Shown piece after piece: positions 1 to 5,590 of a stretch of 5,618 nt of DNA (positions are counted from its first letter, which is position 1; each line of letters opens with the position of its first letter). The translations under genes were made by a program, and so were the position numbers. A model generated the notes under the pieces. The model made no database searches. It was not told the origin of the DNA and saw nothing but the letters and a program-made list of their open reading frames with translations. Source of the stretch: Erwinia sp. (GTDB lineage Bacteria; Pseudomonadota; Gammaproteobacteria; Enterobacterales; Enterobacteriaceae). Location of the stretch: NCBI GenBank assembly GCA_003512805.1, contig DOOK01000245.1, positions 1-5,618 on the forward strand. The letters run 5' to 3'.

Positions 1-53
1 CCGAGATCTACACCACGACTACACTCTTTCCCTACACGACGCTCTTCCGATCT
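1..53 (+). other. Illumina P5 / Read 1 adapter left on the contig end (artefact)
   Basis: These bases are library adapter, not genome. Positions 1-13 (CCGAGATCTACAC) match the 3' end of the P5 oligo, 14-20 (CACGACT) sit where the i5 index belongs, and 21-53 match the Read 1 sequencing primer site, ending in GCTCTTCCGATCT. The index looks 7 nt long, so one base may be lost. Genomic sequence begins at 54: the pntB reading frame agrees with the family up to there and turns into adapter-encoded residues (QDRKSVV, then stop) beyond it. The join comes from sequencing and assembly and carries no biological meaning. Confidence 0.97.
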
Positions 54-325
54 TGCAGTACCGCCACCAGCTCCGGCATTTCGGTCATTTCGACCTTTTT
101 CGCCAGCCGCACGCCAATGGCTCCCCCGATCACCATCGCCATCAGCACCCAGCCAACGCGGCTGCTGTCGGGGCCAAGCAGCGTTGCCAGTAATGCAATC
201 GCCATCCCGCTGATGCCAAACAGGTTGCCCTGTTTCGCGGTTTCATGCTTTGACAACCCGGCAAGGCTGCAAATAAAAAGAATTGCGGCAACAATGTATG
301 CTGCAGTCACTAATCCGCCAGACAT
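54..325 (-). CDS. pntB: NAD(P) transhydrogenase beta subunit PntB, N-terminal part (cut by contig end)
   Basis: Beta subunit of the proton-translocating transhydrogenase of the inner membrane, which uses inward proton flow to drive hydride transfer from NADH to NADP+. Only the first 90 residues are present, of about 460 in the family. They begin [17 protein letters not shown] and closely match my recollection of E. coli PntB. Three hydrophobic segments are visible, at about residues 4-22, 35-50 and 57-75, followed by the conserved [16 protein letters not shown] loop. After L90 the genome supplies CA, the first two bases of the His codon expected there; the rest of the open frame (QDRKSVV) is adapter. 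The proton channel and the NADP(H) domain lie outside the window. The start lies 10 bp after the pntA stop, with GGGG directly after that TAA as ribosome site, so the gene is co-transcribed and probably translationally coupled with pntA. Confidence 0.95.
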
Positions 326-335
326 TGATTACCCC

Positions 336-1868
336 TTAGTGTTTACGAAACATTTTCAGCATGCGCTGAGTCACGGTGAAGCCACCGAAGATATTGATGC
401 TGGCAATCAGCACGGCAATAAAGGAGAAGAAGCTGACCCAGCCACCGTGTCCCATTTGCAGTACCGCACCGACAACGATGATGCCGGATATTGCGTTGGT
501 GACCGACATCAGCGGTGTATGCAGTGCATGGCTGACGTTCCACACCACGTAATAACCCACCACGCAGGCAAGCGCGAACACGGTGAAATGGGTCAGGAAA
601 GCGGGCGGCGCAACGTTGGCGAGCCAGCCAAACAGAAGGATGGCCAGCGCCAACAGCGCATATTTACGGAACGGTGAAGCGGGTTGAGCCTCTGGTTTTT
701 CAGGGGCTTTAACGGCGGCAGGCGCCGCTTTCGGCGCGGCAGAAACCTGAATCGGCGGCGCAGGCCAGGTAATGTCGCCCTCGCGTACTACGGTTACCCC
801 CCGAATGACCACATCGTCGAAGTCGATAACGATTTCGCCGTTTTTCTCTTTGCAGAGTAATTTGAGCAGGTTGACCAGGTTAGTGCCATAAAGCTGTGAG
901 GATTGGGTAGGCAGGCGGCCCGGCAAATCGGTATAGCCGATGATTTTCACGCCATTCTCGGTGGTAGTCACCCGATCCGCCACGGTCAGTTCGCAGTTGC
1001 CACCGGTTTGTGCCGCCAGATCGACAACCACACTGCCCGGCTTCATAGAGGCCACCATTTCTGCGGTGATGAGCTTTGGTGCCGGCTTGCCTGGGATCAG
1101 CGCCGTGGTAACGATGATATCTACATCCTTCGCCTGCGCGGCAAACAGCGCCATTTCCGCTTTGATAAAGGCCTCGGACATCACTTTGGCATAGCCATCG
1201 CCACTGCCTGCCTCTTCCTCAACGTCCAGCTCAAGGAATTCCGCGCCCATGCTTTGCACCTGTTCTTTCACCTCCGGGCGGGTATCAAAAGCACGCACGA
1301 TAGCGCCAAGGCTGCCAGCCGCACCAATGGCGGCCAGGCCTGCAACGCCTGCGCCTATCACCATCACTTTAGCCGGCGGGACTTTGCCTGCGGCTGTAAT
1401 CTGCCCGGTAAAGAAGCGGCCAAACTCATGCGCGGCCTCAATAATAGCGCGGTAACCGGCGATATTAGCCATGGAGCTGAGCGCATCCAGCGACTGTGCA
1501 CGGGATATGCGCGGTACCGCATCCATCGACATCACGGTAACCTTACGCGCCGCCAGTTTCTCCAGCAGAGCCGGATTTTGTGCGGGCCAGATAAAGCTGA
1601 CCAGCGTGCTGCCTTCCCGGGCTTGCGCGATTTCCTCATCTATCGGCGCGTTAACTTTGAGCACGATGTCCGCCTGCCAGACCGCGGCGTTCTCAACCAG
1701 CGTGGCACCTGCTGCAGCGTAGGCTTCGTCGTCAAAGCTGGCCAGCCGACCTGCGCCCCGCTCTACTGCCACGCTGAAGCCCAGCGCCAGCAGCTGCTCA
1801 ACCGTTTTAGGCGTGGCGGCGACTCGCGTCTCGTTGGGCAACCGCTCTTTGGTAATTCCAATCAGCAT
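336..1868 (-). CDS. pntA: NAD(P) transhydrogenase alpha subunit PntA
   Basis: Alpha subunit of the membrane-bound transhydrogenase; it binds NAD(H) and partners with PntB. The chosen start at 1868 gives 510 residues, the same length as E. coli PntA, and begins [20 protein letters not shown]. An AAGGGA ribosome site sits 6 nt upstream; the longer open frame to 1901 adds 11 residues that do not resemble the family. Cytosolic domain I covers about 1-380, with the RAQSLD loop (123-128) over the nicotinamide site and the Rossmann motif GAGVAG (172-177). An Ala/Pro-rich linker (about 376-399) leads to four membrane segments (about 402-421, 424-446, 455-472, 477-497). C292, C339 and C435 of the E. 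coli protein are kept, while C395 and C397 are replaced by Q and A. First gene of pntAB; divergent from ydgH. Confidence 0.97.
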   Translation of the reverse strand: MLIGITKERLPNETRVAATPKTVEQLLALGFSVAVERGAGRLASFDDEAYAAAGATLVENAAVWQADIVLKVNAPIDEEIAQAREGSTLVSFIWPAQNPALLEKLAARKVTVMSMDAVPRISRAQSLDALSSMANIAGYRAIIEAAHEFGRFFTGQITAAGKVPPAKVMVIGAGVAGLAAIGAAGSLGAIVRAFDTRPEVKEQVQSMGAEFLELDVEEEAGSGDGYAKVMSEAFIKAEMALFAAQAKDVDIIVTTALIPGKPAPKLITAEMVASMKPGSVVVDLAAQTGGNCELTVADRVTTTENGVKIIGYTDLPGRLPTQSSQLYGTNLVNLLKLLCKEKNGEIVIDFDDVVIRGVTVVREGDITWPAPPIQVSAAPKAAPAAVKAPEKPEAQPASPFRKYALLALAILLFGWLANVAPPAFLTHFTVFALACVVGYYVVWNVSHALHTPLMSVTNAISGIIVVGAVLQMGHGGWVSFFSFIAVLIASINIFGGFTVTQRMLKMFRKH

Positions 1869-1950
1869 AGTATTCCCTTTCATCAGAGGTAAGACGATCA
1901 CTTTCTGTGGCGGCGCGGCGTCGGCACGTCGCCTGTTTTACTACGAACGC

Positions 1951-1980
1951 TTTATAACCTACTGAAAACAGCCCGGTCAT
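1951..1980 (-). promoter_or_regulatory. Candidate sigma70 promoter for pntAB
   Basis: On the minus strand, ATGACC (1980-1975, 4 of 6 to TTGACA) is followed by an 18-nt spacer and TATAAA (1956-1951, 5 of 6 to TATAAT). Transcription would start near 1944, giving a leader of about 75 nt before the pntA ATG. A second possibility lies further upstream: TTGTCA (2104-2099), a 16-nt spacer and TATAGG. This is consensus matching by eye, so the assignment is tentative. Confidence 0.4.
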
Positions 1981-2097
1981 ACCAGCCGTTACCGTGCCGT
2001 TTTCTCTTTTTATGCCCGAAAAATCCGGCATGAGTGGCAAAATCGCGATTTTACGCGCTTAATAGACCCTGCTCTGCCTATAATCTGCTACGGAAAA

Positions 2098-2126
2098 GTG
2101 ACAAAATAATCATAATGTCGTGTAAA
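2098..2126 (+). promoter_or_regulatory. Candidate sigma70 promoter for ydgH
   Basis: GTGACA (2098-2103, 5 of 6 to TTGACA), a 17-nt spacer and TGTAAA (2121-2126, 4 of 6 to TATAAT) form a plausible rightward promoter. It would give ydgH a leader of about 250 nt. Competing -10 boxes are perfect TATAAT hexamers at 2079-2084 and 2220-2225, but neither has a recognisable -35 at the normal distance. The true start cannot be picked by eye. Confidence 0.35.
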
Positions 2127-2219
2127 AAGATAATAATTAACAGTTGATTACCGATAATATTGATACTATTTAGTGGCTTAGATAACAAATAAAATCCAAA
2201 AGCCTCGATTTAACACTTA

Positions 2220-2225
2220 TATAAT
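2220..2225 (+). promoter_or_regulatory. Perfect TATAAT, alternative -10 box for ydgH
   Basis: TATAAT lies at the downstream edge of the AT-rich core and about 150 nt before the ydgH ATG. The sequence 16-18 nt upstream (around CCAAAAGC) does not resemble a -35 box, so it would need an activator. In an AT-rich stretch such a match can occur by chance. Confidence 0.25.
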
Positions 2226-2385
2226 ATCTCCCGGCGCCGTTGCGCTTGTTGCCTCGTCACCGGACGTAAAATGGCTGAGACAGGACGCATTATTACATGC
2301 AATAATCGAGAGCTAATCTGTTACACATCAAGAGTCCAGCACGTTTTCGTACTCATTTTTTTGCGCAAGGCGAAGGATTATTTTT

Positions 2386-3336
2386 ATGAAGCTGAAGATT
2401 ACTGTTCTGGCATCAGCCCTGTTGTCGCTTACCTCACTTTCCGTTTATGCGGCCCAGGAACTGACGCCGCAGAAAGCGGCATCGCTGAAGCCTTTCGATC
2501 GCATCAGCATTACCGGCCGTTTTAACGCCATTAACGAAGCCAACGAGGCGATATCGAAACGTGCCGACGAGCTGGGCGCGAAAGCGTTTTACGTGCAGAG
2601 CATCAACGACAGCAACAATAACGGTGGCAACTGGCGCGTAGTGGCAGACATCTACCGTGACGATGCGCCGCCAGCGCCAAAATCGCAGGATCGCGTGATT
2701 AACGGCGTACGCGAGCTGACCAAAGCGGAAGCCTACAAGCTGGAACCTTTTGATACGGTTTCCGTAAACGGCTTCTATCACAGCCAGCCGGATGTTAACG
2801 ACGCGATCACCCGTAAAGCGAAAGAGAAAGGCGCAGCCTCTTTCTTTATTATTCGTCAGATTGATGCCAACAGCGGCGGCAATCAGTACGTGACTGCCTA
2901 TATCTACAAAGCCGATGCGAAAGCGCGCAAGGTCCAGTCCCCGGATCTGATCCCGGCCGATTCCCAGGCCGGTAAAGCCGCTATCGCTGCAGGCGGTACG
3001 GCGGCCAAAACCGTGCAGATCCCGGGCGTGGCCTCTTCCGAAACGCCAAGCAATAAAGTTGGCCGCTTCTTTGAAACGCAATCTTCTACCGGTCAGCGCT
3101 ATACCGTGAGAACGCCGGCAGGCAAGAGCGTGCAGGAAGTTAATGCGATTACCGCTGCGCAAATGCAACCGTTCGACAGCGTGACCTTTACCGGCCACTT
3201 CGGGACGCCAACGGAGATTTCCGACGCCGTAGGCCGTGCGGCCATCGAGAAAGGTGCGAAGTATTACCATATTACTCGCCAGTGGTCTAACCAGAGCGGT
3301 GGCAATCTGACCGTTTCTGCCGACTTGTTTAAATAA
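2386..3336 (+). CDS. ydgH: YdgH, secreted protein with three DUF1471 (YdgH/BhsA/McbA) domains
   Basis: Envelope protein of the DUF1471 family; family members are linked to stress, biofilm and surface properties in enterobacteria, but the molecular role of YdgH is not well defined. It has 316 residues (about 314 in E. coli). A signal peptide is clear: K2 and K4, a hydrophobic core at 5-20, and cleavage probably after A22 (VYA). Three copies of the domain follow, at about 26-91, 110-175 and 251-316. Each has a PFD motif (36-38, 121-123, 262-264), a helix ending in KGA or LGA, and a closing GGN strand (80-82, 164-166, 305-307). The 176-250 linker is Ala/Gly-rich and carries the conserved VGRFFETQSS. 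The start has AAGGA (2373-2377) 8 nt upstream. Divergent from pntA; a hairpin follows its stop. Confidence 0.95.
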   Translation: MKLKITVLASALLSLTSLSVYAAQELTPQKAASLKPFDRISITGRFNAINEANEAISKRADELGAKAFYVQSINDSNNNGGNWRVVADIYRDDAPPAPKSQDRVINGVRELTKAEAYKLEPFDTVSVNGFYHSQPDVNDAITRKAKEKGAASFFIIRQIDANSGGNQYVTAYIYKADAKARKVQSPDLIPADSQAGKAAIAAGGTAAKTVQIPGVASSETPSNKVGRFFETQSSTGQRYTVRTPAGKSVQEVNAITAAQMQPFDSVTFTGHFGTPTEISDAVGRAAIEKGAKYYHITRQWSNQSGGNLTVSADLFK

Positions 3337-3338
3337 GG

Positions 3339-3397
3339 ATCCGGCAAGCCTGGTCAAGGCGCGTCTGCACGTCAGGCGCGCCTCTTTCGCGCCGGAT
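3339..3397 (+). terminator. Hairpin terminator after ydgH, with an outer stem
   Basis: Three bases after the ydgH stop codon an inverted repeat begins. The core is AGGCGCGTCTG (3357-3367) and CAGGCGCGCCT (3373-3383) around the 5-nt loop CACGT: 11 pairs, one of them G-U, followed by CTTTCG. The U tract is short, so Rho-independent termination may be partial. An additional perfect 7-bp outer pair, ATCCGGC (3339-3345) with GCCGGAT (3391-3397), encloses the core. It separates ydgH transcription from ydgI. Confidence 0.7.
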
Positions 3398-3419
3398 ACC
3401 CTGTTCTCCCCCCAGCACG

Positions 3420-3449
3420 TTTGCATAATGCCCCGTCATATTTTGCATA
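3420..3449 (+). repeat. TTTGCATA direct repeat, 22-bp period
   Basis: TTTGCATA occurs at 3420-3427 and 3442-3449, a spacing of 22 bp, close to two turns of B-DNA. The shorter TTGCAT recurs at 3477-3482, and the reverse-strand form ATGCAAA at 3542-3548. This cluster is in the non-coding gap before ydgI and could be a regulator site (inference); no known regulator is assigned. Confidence 0.5.
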
Positions 3450-3551
3450 CTCAATCACTTTTCGCCCTCTTTCGCATTGCATCTCGCCAGGCCACTCCGT
3501 AAAATCGCCGCCGGTTTCAGGGGATTTCGTCGGGTTTAGCGATGCAAAGCG

Positions 3552-3557
3552 TATAAA
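3552..3557 (+). promoter_or_regulatory. Possible -10 box for ydgI
   Basis: TATAAA (5 of 6) lies 53 nt before the ydgI start codon, but no good -35 is seen 16-18 nt upstream. ydgI needs its own promoter if the hairpin after ydgH is effective, and this is the best -10 in the 274-bp gap. The short inverted repeat ATAGC-GA-GCTAT overlaps its downstream side. Confidence 0.25.
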
Positions 3558-3610
3558 TAGCGAGCTATCTACCCTGTTATGGTTTTTTATTCTGGTTTCG
3601 GGATGCTTTT

Positions 3611-5002
3611 TTGGACAAAAAATTAGGTCTTACCGCGCTAACGGCGCTGGTACTGAGTTCCATGCTGGGCGCCGGCGTCTTCAGTCTGCCACAAAATATG
3701 GCGTTAGTGGCCGGGCCAGCGGCACTGCTGACGGGCTGGGCGATCACTGGCATCGGCATTATTATGCTGTCGCTGGCGCTCTTGCTGCTGACCCGTCTTA
3801 AACCCGAGCTGGACGGCGGTATTTATACTTACGCCCGTGAGGGCTTCGGTGAGCTGGTCGGCTTTTGCTCGGCCTGGGGCTACTGGCTTTGCGCGGTTAT
3901 CGCTAATGTCTCTTATCTGGTGATTGTCTTTTCTGCCCTGAGCTTCTTTACCGATTCGCCAGGCCACGTTGTGTTTGGCGACGGCAATACCTGGCAGGCC
4001 GTACTGGGCGCCTCGGTGCTGCTATGGTTGGTGCACGGACTGGTGCTACGCGGGGTGCAAACGGCAGCGAGCATTAACCTGGTCGCCACATTGGGCAAGC
4101 TGGTGCCGCTGGGGCTGTTTGTCGTGCTGGCAATAGCGGCCTTTAATCTCGACCGTTTCCGCTTCGATTTTTCGGGTATGGAACTGGGTGTACCGGTGTG
4201 GGCGCAGGTCAAAAACACCATGCTGATCACGCTGTGGGTATTTATCGGTGTGGAAGGCGCGGTAGTGGTTTCCGCCCGTGCCAGAGACAAAAAAGACGTG
4301 GGCCGCGCCACGCTGCTGGCGGTGATTGCCGCGCTGGTAGTTTATCTGCTGGTTACGCTGCTCTCTCTTGGCATTGTCCCACGAGCGGAGCTGGCCCAAA
4401 TGCGTAACCCTTCAATGGCGGGCTTGCTGGATCGCCTGATTGGATCCTGGGGCGATATGGTTATCGCACTGGGGCTGATAGTCTCGGTAAGCGGCGCCTA
4501 CCTCAGCTGGACGATTATGGCGGCGGAAGTGCCGATGCTGGCGGCCGGAAACGGTACTTTTCCGCGTTCGCTGGCGAAGCAGAACGCACGTGGTGCGCCA
4601 TCCGCCTCGCTTTGGCTGACTAACCTGAGCGTGCAGGGCTGTCTTATTCTGATTTGGCTGACCGGTTCTGATTACAATACGCTGCTGACCATCGCGTCGG
4701 AGATGGTGCTGGTGCCCTATTTGCTGGTAGGTGCCTACCTGTTTAAAGTTGCTCGTGCCCAGCAGAAAACGGCGGCACTGGTCGTAGCGCTGGGTGCCAG
4801 TGCCTATGGTCTGTGGCTGCTGTATGCTTCCGGACCGCTGCATCTTTTGCTTTCGGTGGTGCTTTACGCACCGGGAATGCTGCTGTTTATCTGGGCGCGC
4901 CGCAATGGGCAAGGGAAGGGTTATCTCAATAAACTGGAAAAAGTCGCGATGGGCGTATTGATTGCCGGCGCCGCGCCGGCAACGTGGATGCTGCTGCGTT
5001 AG
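3611..5002 (+). CDS. ydgI: YdgI, putative basic amino-acid antiporter (APC superfamily, ArcD-like)
   Basis: Inner-membrane transporter of the basic amino acid/polyamine antiporter family, annotated in relatives as a putative arginine:ornithine exchanger; the substrate is not proven. It has 463 residues and about 12 membrane segments, and is very similar to my recollection of E. coli YdgI (about 460 residues). The unwound first helix has the family glycine motif G20-A21-G22-V-F, and helix 6 carries W209-VFIGVEGAVVVSARAR, the region that contacts substrate in AdiC-type carriers. ELDGGIYTYAREGFGE (66-81) and GSDYNTLLTIASEM (352-365) are also well conserved. The start is TTG at 3611, giving MDKKLGLTAL against MEKKLGL in E. 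coli. GGGA lies 7 nt upstream and no in-frame ATG is available nearby. It has no obvious catabolic partner genes here, and its stop overlaps the convergent neighbour by 4 bases. Confidence 0.93.
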   Translation: MDKKLGLTALTALVLSSMLGAGVFSLPQNMALVAGPAALLTGWAITGIGIIMLSLALLLLTRLKPELDGGIYTYAREGFGELVGFCSAWGYWLCAVIANVSYLVIVFSALSFFTDSPGHVVFGDGNTWQAVLGASVLLWLVHGLVLRGVQTAASINLVATLGKLVPLGLFVVLAIAAFNLDRFRFDFSGMELGVPVWAQVKNTMLITLWVFIGVEGAVVVSARARDKKDVGRATLLAVIAALVVYLLVTLLSLGIVPRAELAQMRNPSMAGLLDRLIGSWGDMVIALGLIVSVSGAYLSWTIMAAEVPMLAAGNGTFPRSLAKQNARGAPSASLWLTNLSVQGCLILIWLTGSDYNTLLTIASEMVLVPYLLVGAYLFKVARAQQKTAALVVALGASAYGLWLLYASGPLHLLLSVVLYAPGMLLFIWARRNGQGKGYLNKLEKVAMGVLIAGAAPATWMLLR

Positions 5003-5412
5003 TGGGAAAAAGCAGGCATGGCGATCGTTAAGCGGTCGTCATGCTGTTCCAGCGAAAGTGGCTTAACGTATTCTTTGCGTATAGCGTCAAGCTGCTGGTC
5101 AGAAAGCGGATAAGGCAGCAGAATTTCAAAGCGTTCAATATGCTGTTGTTCAGCCAGCGTTATCAATCGGGCGATATTTATCTCGTCGCTCACCTGGGTA
5201 GAGATGATCTGTAGCGCCAGGGCTTTCAGCCTTTCTGAAGGGGGACAGGCGGGGTCGGGTGAGTTTTTAGTCACCATCCCGAAAATAGGCATAACGCCGT
5301 AAATAGCGTCAACAAAGCTCCAGCGTTTCTTACAGGAAGCCGCGAGAAAATCGATATAGTTCAGGCAGATATGGCAATCCCGTCCCGTTGAAGCCTGCTC
5401 TTTATCAGTCAC
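4999..5412 (-). CDS. Hypothetical protein, 137 residues
   Basis: I do not recognise this protein. It is probably a real gene: the GTG start at 5412 has a strong purine-rich ribosome site (GGGGAG, 6 nt upstream), no other gene uses the space, and it ends exactly at the ydgI stop (TAA overlapping TAG by 4 bases). Visible features are a CxxC pair (C13, C16) plus C27 and C56, a short hydrophobic stretch FVDAIYGVMPIFGMV (33-47), and a C-terminal half (about 60-137) of alternating predicted helices and strands containing RFEILLPYPLSDQQLDAIRKEY. No signal peptide or clear membrane helix is seen, so it is probably cytoplasmic (inference). In E. coli the ydgI-rstA interval holds folM and ydgC; this is neither. 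It is divergent from rstA and may share regulation with it. Confidence 0.7.
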   Translation of the reverse strand: MTDKEQASTGRDCHICLNYIDFLAASCKKRWSFVDAIYGVMPIFGMVTKNSPDPACPPSERLKALALQIISTQVSDEINIARLITLAEQQHIERFEILLPYPLSDQQLDAIRKEYVKPLSLEQHDDRLTIAMPAFSH

Positions 5413-5473
5413 CCTTTTCTCCCCTTTCTCCGTTAATCAACGCACTGCTTCGTCAGGCAACAACCCTGTCGAA

Positions 5474-5501
5474 TATAATGACATATTTTATGCCATTTAT
5501 A
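5474..5501. promoter_or_regulatory. Imperfect inverted repeat between the hypothetical gene and rstA
   Basis: TATAATGACATA (5474-5485) and TATGCCATTTATA (5489-5501) are inverted copies separated by TTT, with one mismatch and one extra base. The site overlaps promoter-like boxes in both directions: TATAAT (5474-5479) and TATACT (5498-5503) rightward, TAAAAT and TATATT on the minus strand. A dyad in this place fits an operator controlling divergent genes. Because the arms are AT-rich, a chance match is possible. Confidence 0.4.
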
Positions 5502-5526
5502 CTATACATCGAGAGTTATTTAGCTT

Positions 5527-5542
5527 TGACTCATAGTAGTCA
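5527..5542. promoter_or_regulatory. Inverted repeat TGACT-N6-AGTCA upstream of rstA
   Basis: Perfect 5-bp arms TGACT and AGTCA flank the 6-bp centre CATAGT, about 50 bp before the rstA start. The left arm overlaps TTGACT (5526-5531), a 5-of-6 match to a -35 box, though no good -10 lies at the usual distance. It could be a dimer-binding site near the rstA promoter (inference). Confidence 0.35.
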
Positions 5543-5590
5543 GCGTAAACATTGGGTAATCTTGCTACTCCTTCGTAAAAAAATGTCGCT

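Larger units (their letters stand above)
1869..2385. other. Divergent pntA-ydgH intergenic region with AT-rich core
   Basis: These 517 bp separate the two divergent genes. No convincing coding frame was found. Bases 2101-2225 are about 24 percent G+C by hand count (30 of 125), far below the flanking genes, and contain several TATAAT-like boxes, as expected for a promoter region bound by H-NS or other nucleoid proteins (inference). Downstream, in the presumed ydgH leader, ATTATT (2289-2294) and AATAAT (2301-2306) form a 6-bp inverted repeat around a 6-nt loop. No riboswitch or small RNA was recognised. Confidence 0.7.

Noticed and set aside
117..677. Plus-strand open frame of 186 codons opposite pntB/pntA
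   Set aside because: It is antisense to two strongly conserved genes, has no family resemblance and looks like a shadow of their codon structure. The same applies to the plus-strand frames at 903-1892, 940-1194, 1249-1455 and 1471-1722.
1807..2040. Minus-strand frame of 77 codons overlapping the pntA start
   Set aside because: It begins at TTG without a ribosome site, overlaps pntA in another frame and resembles nothing known.
2122..2136. CpxR-like GTAAA-N5-AATAA
   Set aside because: The second half matches only 3 of 5 in a very AT-rich stretch, as expected by chance.
2140..2160. FNR-like TTGAT half site in GTTGATTACCGATAAT
   Set aside because: The second half (GATAA versus ATCAA) does not match, so it is not a credible FNR site.
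2271..2525. Plus-strand 84-codon frame starting at ATG 2271, possible leader gene
   Set aside because: It runs about 140 bases out of frame into ydgH and has only a weak upstream GGAC; the overlap part is a shadow of ydgH.
2434..3426. Minus-strand 330-codon frame opposite ydgH
   Set aside because: It is an antisense shadow; the plus strand has a signal peptide, three matching domains and a good ribosome site.
3421..3801. Plus-strand 126-codon frame before and across the ydgI start
   Set aside because: It has no ribosome site or recognisable protein, and its second half overlaps conserved ydgI sequence in a different frame.
5546..5562. PhoP-box-like TAAACA-N5-TAATCT (reverse orientation) before rstA
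   Set aside because: One half fits (T/G)GTTTA exactly but the other matches only 4 of 6, and the orientation is opposite to that expected for activating rstA. Not enough to call, although PhoP control is known in E. coli.
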